DNA from: CAIYRG01 sp964494505
Lineage (GTDB): Bacteria > Pseudomonadota > Alphaproteobacteria > Micropepsales > Micropepsaceae
Reading direction: 5' to 3'
NCBI GenBank assembly: GCA_964494505.1
Contig: CAZBRO010000007.1
Span: 142,867 to 206,866 of the forward strand
Length of the DNA stretch: 64,000 nucleotides
Made by a program: the position numbers and the translations under genes
The notes under the pieces: generated by a model
Told to the model about the DNA's origin: nothing
What the model saw: the letters and a program-made list of their open reading frames with translations, nothing else
Database searches by the model: none
Part shown: positions 41,477 to 50,476 of the stretch, piece by piece
Layout: each line of letters begins with the position of its first letter
How positions within the stretch are numbered: position 1 is the stretch's first letter

Positions 41477-42344
41477 CGACATCGGCAACCGGTTGAAGGC
41501 GTTTCGCTTGGGCTCCGGCCTTTCGGCGGAAGACGTGGCCAAGCGCATCGGCATTTCGCGCACCGCGCTCTACCGCTTCGAGAAAGGCGAACTGGTCAAG
41601 ATCGACACGCTCGAGAAATTGGCGGAGCTGCTCGACGTCTCGCTGCCGACGCTCTTGGGCGTGGGCGTCGAATATATCGCCTCGGCCGTCACCTATTTCG
41701 AACGCATGCGGCAGATCGAGGAAACCGCCGAGCACATCATCGTGCTGGCGGGGCCGCTGTCCTATCTGCTCGCCTCGGATGCCTTCAACGCCGTGCTCGG
41801 CCAGATCCTGAAAGAAAGCATCCCAGAGAATATCGAAGACCGCGCGCGGGCCGAAGGCGAAGTCGAAGAGATCATGGCGGTGCTGACGCAGCGTAAAGAG
41901 ACTTATCGCCGCCGCCAGCCGGCCATCGTGAACCTCATCGCGGCCTCTGAGATCGCGCGCTTTCTCATCAATGGGATGGTCGGGCGGCTCGACTTGCCCG
42001 AGGCGGTGCGGCGCGAACGCCGCGCGCTCGCCCGCGCCGAGGTCGAGCATTTCGCCCGCATCATGGAGCGCGAGCCCATCGGCGTGCAGATCGGCATTGT
42101 GCCGGAGACCTTGCCGCATACGGGGTTCCAGATTTTCCGCCAGCCCGACCGGCAATTGCTGTCGCTGTCGCCGTTTCGTCTGGGGGAGGAGCCCAATGTG
42201 CGCGTGGGGGTCGCGATGATTACCTCGGCGCCCGAAGCGCTCGCGCTGCATCACAAGCAGGCCGAAGGCATGTGGCAGCACGCGCTGAAGGGCAGGGAAG
42301 CTGCCGGTTATCTGCGCGATCTCATCGCGCGGCACCGGGCATAG
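41460..42344 (+). CDS. XRE-family transcriptional regulator with C-terminal effector domain
   Basis: 294 residues from TTG 41460 (GGAG about 8 nt upstream), overlapping the coxL stop by 17 nt. The HTH is in FRLGSGLSAEDVAKRIGISRTALYRFEKGE (about 14-43). The remaining ~230 residues are an unrecognised alpha/beta domain, perhaps for ligand sensing (ITSAPEALALHHKQAEGMW near the end). Its overlap suggests it is translated with the hydroxylase and regulates it, possibly through the inverted repeat at 37679-37723. It ends 4 nt before the convergent gene stop. Confidence 0.85.
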   Translation: MPLRFDDIGNRLKAFRLGSGLSAEDVAKRIGISRTALYRFEKGELVKIDTLEKLAELLDVSLPTLLGVGVEYIASAVTYFERMRQIEETAEHIIVLAGPLSYLLASDAFNAVLGQILKESIPENIEDRARAEGEVEEIMAVLTQRKETYRRRQPAIVNLIAASEIARFLINGMVGRLDLPEAVRRERRALARAEVEHFARIMEREPIGVQIGIVPETLPHTGFQIFRQPDRQLLSLSPFRLGEEPNVRVGVAMITSAPEALALHHKQAEGMWQHALKGREAAGYLRDLIARHRA

Positions 42345-42348
42345 CGGC

Positions 42349-42804
42349 TCAACAGGTTCCGTCGCTGTGCGTGATTCCGGCCGGGCAGTTCAGAACCGAT
42401 GGCGGACCATTGGTCTGCGGCGCCGTGTTCTGCAGCGTGTAAGGCGGCGGCGTCTGCGGATACAAGGCTTGCGGATAAAGCGCGCCGGAATTGGGCTGAG
42501 GCGTTGCGCCGGGGTTGAAATTGCCGACACCGGGCGCGCCGACCATGCCGGCAAGGGGAACAGTTCCCGTTGACGCCGAACCGCCGACGCCGGGAACGAC
42601 GACCGTTCCCGGCACGAGGGTCAAACCGCCGGGAACTGGGTTTCCGGTGCCTGTGCCTGGAAGAGGGGTGGGCATCCCGAGCCCGGGCGTACCCACACCG
42701 GCGGGGCCGGCGCCCGTGCCGTAATCCTGCGCCTCCGCGACCGATGCCGCGAACGCCAACGTCGCGCAAGCGAGCGCGGCAAGGCTGATTGAAAATTTTC
42801 TCAT
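42349..42804 (-). CDS. Exported Gly/Pro/Thr-rich low-complexity protein
   Basis: 151 residues: signal peptide MRKFSISLAALACATLAFAASVAEAQ, then repetitive segments such as GVGTPGLGMPTPLPGTGTG and PGTVVVPGVGG, a Pro/Tyr/Gln-rich part (ALYPQALYPQTPPPY) and a C-terminus with two Cys (NCPAGITHSDGTC) that could form a disulfide. No family recognised. Probably an extracytoplasmic structural or surface protein. A frame of 68-72 aa on the other strand is a shadow of its repeats. Confidence 0.75.
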   Translation of the reverse strand: MRKFSISLAALACATLAFAASVAEAQDYGTGAGPAGVGTPGLGMPTPLPGTGTGNPVPGGLTLVPGTVVVPGVGGSASTGTVPLAGMVGAPGVGNFNPGATPQPNSGALYPQALYPQTPPPYTLQNTAPQTNGPPSVLNCPAGITHSDGTC

Positions 42805-42959
42805 GGAAACCGCCCTTCGGCCGATCTCGGCGTGTTTGGGTCCGGCGCGGCGTCGTGTCTCGCCGTCGCCTAGAAATAGGCGCGACGAACGGGCGGCGAA
42901 AGGGGGCGCACATTCACGTTTGGAAGACGGGGGTACGGTAATGCGGAGGAAAGGAGCGA

Positions 42960-43886
42960 TTAATCCGCCGTGATCAGCGTACCCGCGCCGTGCTCGGTGA
43001 AGAGTTCGAGCAGCAGCACATGGGGGATGCGGCCATCGAGAATCACGGCCGCATGCACGCCCTTTTCGACCGCGTCGATGGCGGTTTCGATCTTCGGGAT
43101 CATGCCGCCGGAAATGGTGCCGTCTTCGATCAGGGCGCGCGCCTGAGCGACCGTCAGCTTGGGGATCGGCTTGCCCTCGCGGTCGAGCACGGCTTCGACA
43201 TCCGTCAAAAGGATCAATCGTTCGGCGGCGATGGCGCTGGCGACCGCGCCCGCCACCGTATCGGCGTTGATGTTGTAGGTCTCGGCATTCGGGCCGACGC
43301 CGATGGGCGCGACCACCGGGATGAGATCGGAATTCAGGATCATGTTCAGGACTTCGGCGTCCACGTGTTGCGGTTCGCCGACGAGGCCAAGGTCGATGCT
43401 GACGCGTTCGCCCGTCTTGGGATCGATTTTGCTGCGCTCGATCTTGCGCGCCAGCACCATGTTGCCGTCCTTGCCGGAGACGCCGATGGCGCGGCCGCCC
43501 GCGGCATTGATGCCGGCGACGATCTGTTTGTTGATGGTGCCGGAGAGCACCATTTCGACCACTTCCATGGCCGCCGCATCGGTGACGCGCAAGCCGTCAA
43601 TAAAGGTGGAGGGGATGTTCAGCCGTTTCAGCATGGCGCCGATCTGCGGCCCGCCGCCATGGACGACGACCGGATTGATGCCGGTCTGTTTCATCAGCAC
43701 GATGTCTTGCGCGAATTCTTCCGGCACGCCGCCTTCCATAGCGTGGCCGCCATATTTCACGACGATGGTGGTGTTGTCGTATTGCAGGATGAAGGGAAGC
43801 GCTTCCACCAGAACGCGCGCGGTGGCACGCCAGCGGGCGAGCTGCCGGAGCGTTCCGTCGCGCGTGTTTTCTTCCTGCACGCTCAT
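42960..43886 (-). CDS. argB: Acetylglutamate kinase
   Basis: Phosphorylates N-acetylglutamate, second step of arginine synthesis. 308 residues. Nucleotide and substrate motifs: TIVVKYGGHAMEGG, VVHGGGPQIGAMLKRLNI, LRVTDAAAMEVVEMVLSG and DTVAGAVASAIAAERLILLTDVEAVLD. The N-terminal helix of ~20 residues is the extension used by hexameric, arginine-inhibited enzymes. Lies 87 nt downstream of engB on the same strand, an order common in alphaproteobacteria. Confidence 0.96.
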   Translation of the reverse strand: MSVQEENTRDGTLRQLARWRATARVLVEALPFILQYDNTTIVVKYGGHAMEGGVPEEFAQDIVLMKQTGINPVVVHGGGPQIGAMLKRLNIPSTFIDGLRVTDAAAMEVVEMVLSGTINKQIVAGINAAGGRAIGVSGKDGNMVLARKIERSKIDPKTGERVSIDLGLVGEPQHVDAEVLNMILNSDLIPVVAPIGVGPNAETYNINADTVAGAVASAIAAERLILLTDVEAVLDREGKPIPKLTVAQARALIEDGTISGGMIPKIETAIDAVEKGVHAAVILDGRIPHVLLLELFTEHGAGTLITAD

Positions 43887-43973
43887 CGATTCGTGGGCCC
43901 TCTCGGTCGCGGAGGCTTATAGCCCCTGATGAACGGCATCAAAACCAAAACTTGGGGATGGGGAAACGGCGGC

Positions 43974-44621
43974 TCACGATTCGGTCAGACTGGTTAAGGT
44001 GGCGCGAAGGGCTGCGATTCCATCGCCTTTTTCGGCCGAAGTGGCGATCAGCTCGGGATGTGCGGCGGCGTGGCGGCGGGCTTGGGCTTCGGTTGCGGCT
44101 TGCACTGCGGCGAGCTCGCCCGCCTTCAGCTTGTCCACCTTGGTCAGCACGAGCTGATAGGAAACCGCCGAGCGGTCGAGCAGATCCATCACTTCGATGT
44201 CCTGCGGCAGGGGGCCGCGGCGGGAATCGATCAACAGCACGGCGCGGCGCAGCGTCGGGCGCCCTCGCAGATAGGCGAAGATCAGTTCCGTCCAGCGCTC
44301 CGAATCCGTTCTGGAGACTTTCGCATAGCCATAGCCGGGGAGGTCCGCCAGCATCAGCCGGTTCCCCAGCGCGAAGAAATTGATCTCGCGCGTGCGCCCC
44401 GGCGTATTGGAAACACGCGCCAGCGTCTTTCTGCCGGTGAGGGCGTTGAGGAGACTCGATTTGCCGACATTGGAGCGGCCGACGAAGGCGACCTCCGGAA
44501 GCTCGGTCGCCGGAATGGAATCGAGGTTCGCCGCGCCCCGGACGAATTCGCAGGCTTGCGCGAAGAGAATGCGCCCTTTTTCCTCGGCTTCGCTCAGCGC
44601 GGTCAAATCCGTGCCGGCCAT
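43974..44621 (-). CDS. engB: Ribosome biogenesis GTPase EngB/YihA/YsxC
   Basis: 215-residue essential GTPase for 50S subunit assembly. ATG 44621 overlaps the yidC stop (TGATG). G1 is FVGRSNVGKSSLLN (about 48-61), G2 area NTPGRTREINFF, G3 DLPGYGYAKVS, G4 TKVDKL and G5 ATSAEKGDG. In-frame sequence upstream lies within yidC and is not coding. Cotranscription with yidC links ribosome assembly and membrane insertion. Confidence 0.95.
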   Translation of the reverse strand: MAGTDLTALSEAEEKGRILFAQACEFVRGAANLDSIPATELPEVAFVGRSNVGKSSLLNALTGRKTLARVSNTPGRTREINFFALGNRLMLADLPGYGYAKVSRTDSERWTELIFAYLRGRPTLRRAVLLIDSRRGPLPQDIEVMDLLDRSAVSYQLVLTKVDKLKAGELAAVQAATEAQARRHAAAHPELIATSAEKGDGIAALRATLTSLTES

Positions 44622-46444
44622 CAATCCGGCGGGCCGGCGGGCTTTTCGGGTGCTTCGCCGCGCCGGAGCCGCGCGCCCATCCCACGCAGACGATCGAGGA
44701 AATCGACGGGCGTGCCGGTCGCTTTCATGATCGCCACCTGCTGGATGATGGAAAGCGTGTTGTTCCAGCTCCAATAGATCACCAGGCCCGCCGGGAAGCC
44801 CGCCATCATGAACATGAAGATGAGCGGCATGAAGCCGAAGATCTTCTGCTGCACCGGATCGGCGGGAGGCGGATTCAGATTGGTCTGAAGCCACATGGTA
44901 AGGCCCATGAGCATCGGGAAGGCGCCGAGCACGAGGTAATGCCCGAGCACGGGAATCTGCGTCGGATCGAAGGGAAGGAGGCCGAACAGATTGAACAGAT
45001 TGCTCGGATCGGGCGCGGAGAGGTCCGTGATCCAGCCATAGAAAGGCGCGTGCCGCATGTCGATGGTGACGAGCAGCACCTTGTAAAGCGAGAAGAAGAC
45101 CGGAATCTGGATCACCATCGGCAGACAGCCGGCGAGCGGATTCACTTTCTCCTTCGAGTAGAGCTTCATCATCTCCTGCTGCTGCTGGACCTTGTCCTCC
45201 TTGAAGCGCTCGCGGAGGCGCTCCATCTCGGGCTGCAGCTTCTTCATCTTGCTCATGGAGCGGTAGGACGTGTTGGCGAGCGGGAAGAACAGCGCTTTCA
45301 CGAACACCGTGAAGATCAGGATGGCGACGCCGAAATTGCCGACATAGCGGTAGAGAAAATCGATCGCCAGAAACATCGGCTTGGTGATGAAGGCGAACCA
45401 GCCCCAATCGATCGCCATGTCGAAACGCTGAATGCCGAGGGTCTGGCCGTAATTGTTGACGAGATCGACGGTCTTGGCGCCGGCGAAGAGATGATGGATC
45501 ACCACCTGCGAGCCGTTGGGCGCGACCGTCTTTCCCTTCATGGTGAAATCGGACTGATAGGCCTTCACGCCATTGGCGTCATAGGCCTTGTAGGTGGCGG
45601 TGAATTGCTCCGACTGCGGAGGAACGACCGCGGCCATCCAATATTTGTCGGTGATGCCGAGCCAGCCGCCGGTGCTGTCGAAATGCTGGGTATCGTTGGT
45701 CTTGCCGAGATCGTCATAGGTCGGGTCCTTCAGCGTGCCGCCGAGCACGCCGACGAATCCCTCATGCACGACCCAAAACCGCTGCGAGGGCGGAACATTG
45801 TGGCGCGCCACCAGCCCATAGGGGTAAAGCGTGACGGGCGCCGCACCGTGATTGTCCACCGAATCGATGATGGTGAACATGTAATTGGTGTCGACCGAAA
45901 TGCGCCGCGTGAAGGTCAAGCCTTCGTCATTGTCGTAAGTGAGTTCGACGTCATGGCCCGGCGAAAGCTTGTCGCCCATCGCGAGCTTCCATTGCGTGTC
46001 GGCGCCGGGCGTCTTTTGCGTGGAGCCTTTTTCCGCGATCCAGCCGAACTCGGCGAAATAGGGATGCTCGGCCGCCATCGGAGAAAGAAGCTCGATCTCC
46101 GGGCTCTTGGGATCGGGCGTCTCGTGATAGGTGCGCAAATTGAGGTCGTCGAAGCGACCGCCGGTCAGATTGATCGAGCCGTCGAGCGCGGGCGTGTCGA
46201 TCTGGGTGCGCTCGGGGGACTGTTTGAGCGCGGCTGCGCGCGGCAGGTTGTGTGTGGCTGCGGGCGCGGCCGCGGCACCTGGCTGCACCGCGGGGTTGGC
46301 CGGTTTCAGCTGTTGGCTGGTTTGCTGCTGATGCTGGCGTTCCTGTTCCTGTTTGATCTTCGGGTCGCCGACGAAATATTGCCAGCCGAAGACCACGAGC
46401 ATCGACAGCACGACGGCAATGAGCAGGTTGCGCTGTTCGGACAT
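44621..46444 (-). CDS. yidC: Membrane protein insertase YidC
   Basis: 607 residues starting MSEQRNLLIAVVLSMLVVFGWQYF (first membrane span), a large periplasmic beta domain (about 80-340) and the conserved insertase core of five spans after GWFAFITKPMFLAIDFLYRYVGNFG. Core motifs: LFFPLANTSYRSMSKMKKLQPEM, then GCLPMVIQIPVFFSLYKVL, and a C-terminal WSWNNTLSIIQQ. Inserts respiratory and other inner membrane proteins, alone or with SecYEG. Part of the rpmH-rnpA-yidD-yidC-engB run. Confidence 0.96.
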   Translation of the reverse strand: MSEQRNLLIAVVLSMLVVFGWQYFVGDPKIKQEQERQHQQQTSQQLKPANPAVQPGAAAAPAATHNLPRAAALKQSPERTQIDTPALDGSINLTGGRFDDLNLRTYHETPDPKSPEIELLSPMAAEHPYFAEFGWIAEKGSTQKTPGADTQWKLAMGDKLSPGHDVELTYDNDEGLTFTRRISVDTNYMFTIIDSVDNHGAAPVTLYPYGLVARHNVPPSQRFWVVHEGFVGVLGGTLKDPTYDDLGKTNDTQHFDSTGGWLGITDKYWMAAVVPPQSEQFTATYKAYDANGVKAYQSDFTMKGKTVAPNGSQVVIHHLFAGAKTVDLVNNYGQTLGIQRFDMAIDWGWFAFITKPMFLAIDFLYRYVGNFGVAILIFTVFVKALFFPLANTSYRSMSKMKKLQPEMERLRERFKEDKVQQQQEMMKLYSKEKVNPLAGCLPMVIQIPVFFSLYKVLLVTIDMRHAPFYGWITDLSAPDPSNLFNLFGLLPFDPTQIPVLGHYLVLGAFPMLMGLTMWLQTNLNPPPADPVQQKIFGFMPLIFMFMMAGFPAGLVIYWSWNNTLSIIQQVAIMKATGTPVDFLDRLRGMGARLRRGEAPEKPAGPPD

Positions 46445-46460
46445 ACGGACTCCGGGAGGA

Positions 46461-46736
46461 TTAGCGCTTGGAGGTTCGCGCCGGGACGGGATCATACCCC
46501 GAGCCGGAGCCAAGAATCGTGAAGGGATGACAACGTGCGAGCCGCCTGAGCGCAAGCCAGCTTCCCGTGACCGGGCCGTGGCGCGAGAGCGCTTCCAGCG
46601 CATAGGCCGAACAGGATGGGCTGAAGCGGCAGGACGGCGGCAGAAACGGGGACAGCGTGTAGCGATAGGCGAGGATCGGCGCGCGCAAAGCCGCTACGGC
46701 AAAACGGCGGGGCAGTTGGCGCAACAATCCGGCCAT
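46461..46736 (-). CDS. yidD: Membrane insertion efficiency factor YidD
   Basis: 91 residues with the family pattern LAYRYTLSPFLPPSCRFSPSCSAYALEAL (about 23-51), including the paired Cys, and RRLARCHPFTILGSGSGYDPVP. A small amphipathic protein that assists YidC/Sec-dependent insertion. Lies 8 nt downstream of rnpA and 16 nt upstream of yidC. Confidence 0.95.
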   Translation of the reverse strand: MAGLLRQLPRRFAVAALRAPILAYRYTLSPFLPPSCRFSPSCSAYALEALSRHGPVTGSWLALRRLARCHPFTILGSGSGYDPVPARTSKR

Positions 46737-46744
46737 GGCTTCTC

Positions 46745-47125
46745 CTATTCGCCGCTTGCTTCGGGCCGCGGCCGGACCGCCATCTGCGCCCGGTCGAGGG
46801 CTGCGTGGGCGGACGTAAGCGCTCGGCCGAGGTCCGAGAGAAGCTCGCCAAAGGGGCGCACGAGCGTCTCGGTTCGCGCGACCAGAACATAGTCATGGCC
46901 CGGCCGCCCTGAAAGGGGCAGCATTTGGGCTGCCGCTGCGCGCAAACGCCGCTTGGCGCGGTTGCGTTGGACGGCGCCCCCCACCTTGCGGCTCGCGGTG
47001 AAGCCGACGCGAAGGGCGCCCGGCGAGAGCGCAAGCGCGGGCGAGGGGCAGGCCTCAAGGGTCAGCGCGGGTAGGGATTGGCGGCGGCCCTTCTGCGCGC
47101 GCAGGAAATCGGCCCGTGTCTTCAT
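46745..47125 (-). CDS. rnpA: Ribonuclease P protein component
   Basis: 126-residue basic protein that binds the RNase P RNA for 5' maturation of tRNA. The RNR motif is RVGFTASRKVGGAVQRNRAKRRLRAA (about 39-64), followed by the alpha-beta core ending in a Pro/Arg-rich tail. It starts 59 nt downstream of rpmH, the nearly universal order. Confidence 0.95.
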   Translation of the reverse strand: MKTRADFLRAQKGRRQSLPALTLEACPSPALALSPGALRVGFTASRKVGGAVQRNRAKRRLRAAAAQMLPLSGRPGHDYVLVARTETLVRPFGELLSDLGRALTSAHAALDRAQMAVRPRPEASGE

Positions 47126-47184
47126 GCGCTTAAGGGCGAGTTTGGCGGGAGGCGGGGCTTCCGCGGAACCTGCTGCCTGCGCGT

Positions 47185-47319
47185 TCAGGCCGACAGCCTC
47201 TTGCGGCCCTGGGCGCGGCGGCGTGCGATCACCTGACGGCCCTTCTTGGTCGACATGCGCTTGCGGAAACCGTGGCGGCGCTTGCGGACAAGTCTGCTCG
47301 GCTGGTAGGTGCGCTTCAC
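47185..47319 (-). CDS. rpmH: 50S ribosomal protein L34 (44 aa)
   Basis: Short gene easily missed. From GTG 47319 to TGA 47185 the minus strand encodes 44 residues beginning MKRTYQPSRLVRKRRHGF and ending in GRKRLSA, the complete L34 sequence. GGAG lies 7 nt before the GTG. There is no upstream ATG, so the GTG start is certain. A good sigma-70 promoter lies 45-75 nt upstream, and this gene heads the rnpA-yidD-yidC-engB transcript. Confidence 0.97.
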   Translation of the reverse strand: MKRTYQPSRLVRKRRHGFRKRMSTKKGRQVIARRRAQGRKRLSA

Positions 47320-47364
47320 GACACGTCTCCGGGAAAGGCCGGTTTTCGGCCCGAAAGAGCCGTG

Positions 47365-47393
47365 CTTCTAGAAGGCGGGAGGAAGGCTGTCAA
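47365..47393 (-). promoter_or_regulatory. Sigma-70 type promoter of rpmH operon
   Basis: On the minus strand, consensus -35 TTGACA (47393-47388), a 17-nt spacer, and -10 TAGAAG (47370-47365, four of six). Transcription would begin near 47358, giving a leader of about 40 nt to the rpmH GTG. Confidence 0.7.
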
Positions 47394-47461
47394 CTGCAGC
47401 ATTTGCCGGCGAAGGGGAACCCGGTTCGCCGCGGAAAAATGCGAGCGGACAGGAAATCGCT

Positions 47462-47492
47462 CAAACGAAAACGGCGGGGTTGCCCCCGCCGC
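47462..47492 (-). terminator. Rho-independent terminator after the cytochrome/propeller gene
   Basis: On the minus strand, CGGCGGGGGCAACCCCGCCG forms an 8-bp GC stem with a short loop and is followed by TTTTCGTTT. It sits 23 nt after the stop of the gene ending at 47515 and insulates the rpmH promoter. Confidence 0.85.
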
Positions 47493-47514
47493 TTCGCGAA
47501 CTATGGACGATGGC

Positions 47515-48753
47515 CTAGTTGACCTTGACGATGGCGACGTGGTTGACGCCGCTTTCGGCCATCGCGAGACCCGAGCCGTCCTTCAAGGGCATCATGTTGC
47601 GCACGACGCCGCCGCCCGAGGGAAGCACCGGGAAAGTCTGGAACTTCTCGGTCTTGGGATCGAAGCGCACGAGCCCGTTCGGCTTGGTGTTGCCTTCGTC
47701 ATACCAGACGATTCCGTTCAAGACCGTGATCCCATAGGGCTGGGACCGCGGGCCGCCGGGTGAAGGCCATTCCTTGGTCGCGCCGGTCTTGGTGTCGTAC
47801 ATGCCGAGATAGCCGCGCGAATAATCGGAGATCCAGATCCGGTCCTCGGCATCGATGGCGATGCGGCGCGGGTTGGTCTTGGGGTTGGGCAGCGTCACCT
47901 CGGTGATTTCCATGGTGTCAGGATTGATGGTGGCGAGCTTGGGCGCCAGCCATTCGCTGAACCAGAGCTTGCCCTTGGAATCGAACACCATGCCGTAGGG
48001 GGCGGAATGCTCGGTCGGAACCACGGCGAGCTTCACGGCGCCTGTCTTGGGATCGAGCCGGCCGACCATGTTGCTGTTCTGGGAGGTGAACCAGAGAATG
48101 CCGTTCTTGTCGAACAGCGGGGTGTGCGGATCGCGGGCAGCACCCGTCTTGTATTCGGTGAACTTGCCGGTCTTGACGTCCAGCTTGCCGATATAACCCT
48201 TGAAATTGCCGGTGAAGAAGATGTTCCCGTCCTTGTCCATGACGAGGCCATGCGGGCCGGAAATCGGGGTCTTGGTCTTATAGGTGTCGAATTTTCCGGT
48301 CTTGGGGTCGAGATGGCCGATATAGCTGCCCATGTGAGCGGTGAACCACATGGTGCCGTCGGGAGCGGCCAACGGATCGTGCGGGCGTGAGCCGGGGATC
48401 GGCAGCTCGTATTCGGTGATCTGGACCTTGGCGGGGCCTGGGATCGACTTGAAGGGATTGCCGGGCTTTTCCGGGAAGCTCTTGATCAGATATTGCGACA
48501 CCGATTCGACCTGGTCGGGAGTCAGTGCGGCACCCGCGTTCACCATCATATTGACGACGTTGTGCCAGCCCGTGGCGTCATAGCTGCCGTTGACGATGCG
48601 GCCAAGCTCGTGACAGGCGGTGCAGGCCTCCGCCACGACGGCCTTTTCGGGCCCCGCAGGAAGCTTGCCCACATCGGGATCGTTCGACGCCGCATAGGCA
48701 GGAAGGGCGAAAGTCGCAACCGCGGCGGCGGCGATGAAATGAAGTCTCGGCAT
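47515..48753 (-). CDS. Exported cytochrome c fused to a Vgb-like beta-propeller
   Basis: 412 residues from ATG 48753 (AAGGGG 8 nt upstream) with a signal peptide (MPRLHFIAAAAVATFALPAYAAS). The N-terminal ~90 residues are a cytochrome-c-like domain with one haem site CTACHELGR (Cys, Cys, His at about 44-48) and a Met-containing NMMVNAGAALTPDQVESVSQYLI. The rest is a propeller of NHL/virginiamycin B lyase type with repeats like MWFTAHMGSYIGHLDPKTGK, HGLVMDKDGNIFFTG and LWFSEWLAPKLATINPDT. The family name does not prove lyase activity; haem suggests a periplasmic redox or quinoprotein-like role. Confidence 0.85.
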   Translation of the reverse strand: MPRLHFIAAAAVATFALPAYAASNDPDVGKLPAGPEKAVVAEACTACHELGRIVNGSYDATGWHNVVNMMVNAGAALTPDQVESVSQYLIKSFPEKPGNPFKSIPGPAKVQITEYELPIPGSRPHDPLAAPDGTMWFTAHMGSYIGHLDPKTGKFDTYKTKTPISGPHGLVMDKDGNIFFTGNFKGYIGKLDVKTGKFTEYKTGAARDPHTPLFDKNGILWFTSQNSNMVGRLDPKTGAVKLAVVPTEHSAPYGMVFDSKGKLWFSEWLAPKLATINPDTMEITEVTLPNPKTNPRRIAIDAEDRIWISDYSRGYLGMYDTKTGATKEWPSPGGPRSQPYGITVLNGIVWYDEGNTKPNGLVRFDPKTEKFQTFPVLPSGGGVVRNMMPLKDGSGLAMAESGVNHVAIVKVN

Positions 48754-49027
48754 AGGGGCACCCCTTGCGAAATGTTTCCGGCTCAAGCCGGGCGGCAATT
48801 TAGTGGAAGCCCGAGGTCCTGCCAATATGGCTTTGGGCGCAAGAAACAGCGTTCTTGGGTTGGCAGGGCCCTGCTCAAATCCCCATATCACATTACGATG
48901 ATCGAGCCGCCCCATCGTCTCGCCGGATGCTCCCTCTCTTGCGGACGGCATTCCGCGAGCGGCCCGGATTACGCAAAAATTGGTCTTCGGGCATGATTTT
49001 GTCCTCAATCTGGTGTTACCTCACACC

Positions 49028-50476
49028 ATGCTGAAGGAACTGGAGAAGCCCAGAACCGGGTGGCGGCTCGCGGTACGCAGCCTGTCGGGCCGGCTTCTCT
49101 TGCTGACCATCTCTTTCGTGATGCTCAGCGTGGCGCTGATCTATTTCCCCTCGGTGGCCCGCTATCACCATCAATTGCTGCAGGACCGGATCAATTCCGC
49201 GCAACTCGTCATTCTTCCGTTCACCGAAGCCCCCGGCGAGCAATTGTCCAGCGATCTCAGGACGGAACTTCTGTCGCGCGCCGGGGTCGAGGCGGTGATC
49301 CTGAGGGGCGGGGGCCAGCATGAGCTGTTCCTGGTCGGACCGGACCCTCCAGCGATCCAGGCTGTCTATGACGGAGGCGAGACCAATCTGGTCGAGCAGA
49401 TCAAGGACGTTCTGCGCTGCTTCTTGGCGCCCCCCAACCGGACCATCCGCATCGATGCGATGATCGGCATCGGGGAGGGCAGCAGCATCATCGTGGTGGC
49501 GAACGAAGAGCCGATCCGGGCGGCGCTGTTCGTGTTTTCGACCCGGGTGCTGGCGCTTTCGATTTTCGTCTCGGCGCTGACCTCCCTTCTGGTGTTTGTC
49601 AGCGTCTATTGGCTCATGGTTCGCCCGATGCAGCGCATCACCGCGGCCATGATCGCGTTCCGCAACGATCCCGAAGACCCCTCGCGCATTCTGACGCCCT
49701 CGCCCCGGGGCGACGAAATCGGCACCGCCGAGCGCGAGCTCTCGACCCTGCAGCACGAGCTTTACGGGTTCCTGCAGCAGAAGACGCGGCTGGCATCCCT
49801 CGGCCTCGCGGTCGCGAAGATTCAGCACGACCTCCGCAACATCCTATCGAGCGCCCAGATCGCATCGGACCGCTTGGCGACGCTCGAAGATCCGGTGGTC
49901 AAGCGCGTGACGCCGAGACTGGTCGATGCGCTGGATCGCGCGGTCAAGCTCGCCACCAACACGCTGCGCTATGGGCGGGCCGAAGAGCGCACGCCCCAGC
50001 GAGCGCGCGTTGCGCTGGCGCCTCTGATCGACGAGGCGGTCTCTTCCGCGCTGCCGGAGGCCGGCGAAATCGCGGTCGAAAGGCGGGTGCCCAAGGGGCT
50101 CGAGATCGATGCCGATTCGGAGCAGCTTTTCCGCGTGTTGCTGAATCTTTTGAGCAACGCCCGACAGGCGCTTCAGGCCGACGACGAGTCCGCCCCGCCC
50201 ACCGCCCGGAAGAGGGGGATTCTGATCGAAGCGTGGCGTCAGGACGATGGGGTCACCATCGAGATTTCCGATACCGGCCCGGGCATTCCCGAACGCGCCC
50301 GGGCGCGGCTGTTCCAGCCCTTCTCCACGATGCGGAGCGGCGGTTCGGGGCTGGGGCTCGCCATTTCGCGCGAGCTCGTTCACGCCCATGGCGGGGACAT
50401 CGAGCTGGTTTCGACCGGGCCTTCCGGCACGTGCTTCAAGCTGACCGTGCCGGACCGCAAGCACGCAGCGGTCTAG
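49028..50476 (+). CDS. Orphan sensor histidine kinase
   Basis: 482 residues. Two membrane spans (about 20-42 and 172-200) enclose a periplasmic sensor of ~130 residues, followed by a HAMP-like linker. The phospho-acceptor His is in AKIQHDLRNILSS. ATP-binding boxes: N LLNLLSNARQALQ, G1 ISDTGPGIP, F LFQPFSTM and G2 GGSGLGLAISREL. In-frame sequence before 49028 has no family features. No response regulator lies in the window, so its partner is encoded elsewhere. It converges on the GST gene with a 4-nt overlap. Confidence 0.9.
   Translation: MLKELEKPRTGWRLAVRSLSGRLLLLTISFVMLSVALIYFPSVARYHHQLLQDRINSAQLVILPFTEAPGEQLSSDLRTELLSRAGVEAVILRGGGQHELFLVGPDPPAIQAVYDGGETNLVEQIKDVLRCFLAPPNRTIRIDAMIGIGEGSSIIVVANEEPIRAALFVFSTRVLALSIFVSALTSLLVFVSVYWLMVRPMQRITAAMIAFRNDPEDPSRILTPSPRGDEIGTAERELSTLQHELYGFLQQKTRLASLGLAVAKIQHDLRNILSSAQIASDRLATLEDPVVKRVTPRLVDALDRAVKLATNTLRYGRAEERTPQRARVALAPLIDEAVSSALPEAGEIAVERRVPKGLEIDADSEQLFRVLLNLLSNARQALQADDESAPPTARKRGILIEAWRQDDGVTIEISDTGPGIPERARARLFQPFSTMRSGGSGLGLAISRELVHAHGGDIELVSTGPSGTCFKLTVPDRKHAAV

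Noticed and set aside
44939..46522. 527-aa plus-strand frame opposite yidC
   Set aside because: Antisense shadow rich in His/Glu/Arg; yidC is certain.
47320..47514. Chromosome origin next to rpmH
   Set aside because: No DnaA boxes (TTATCCACA) or dnaA gene are present; in alphaproteobacteria the rpmH block is usually away from oriC.
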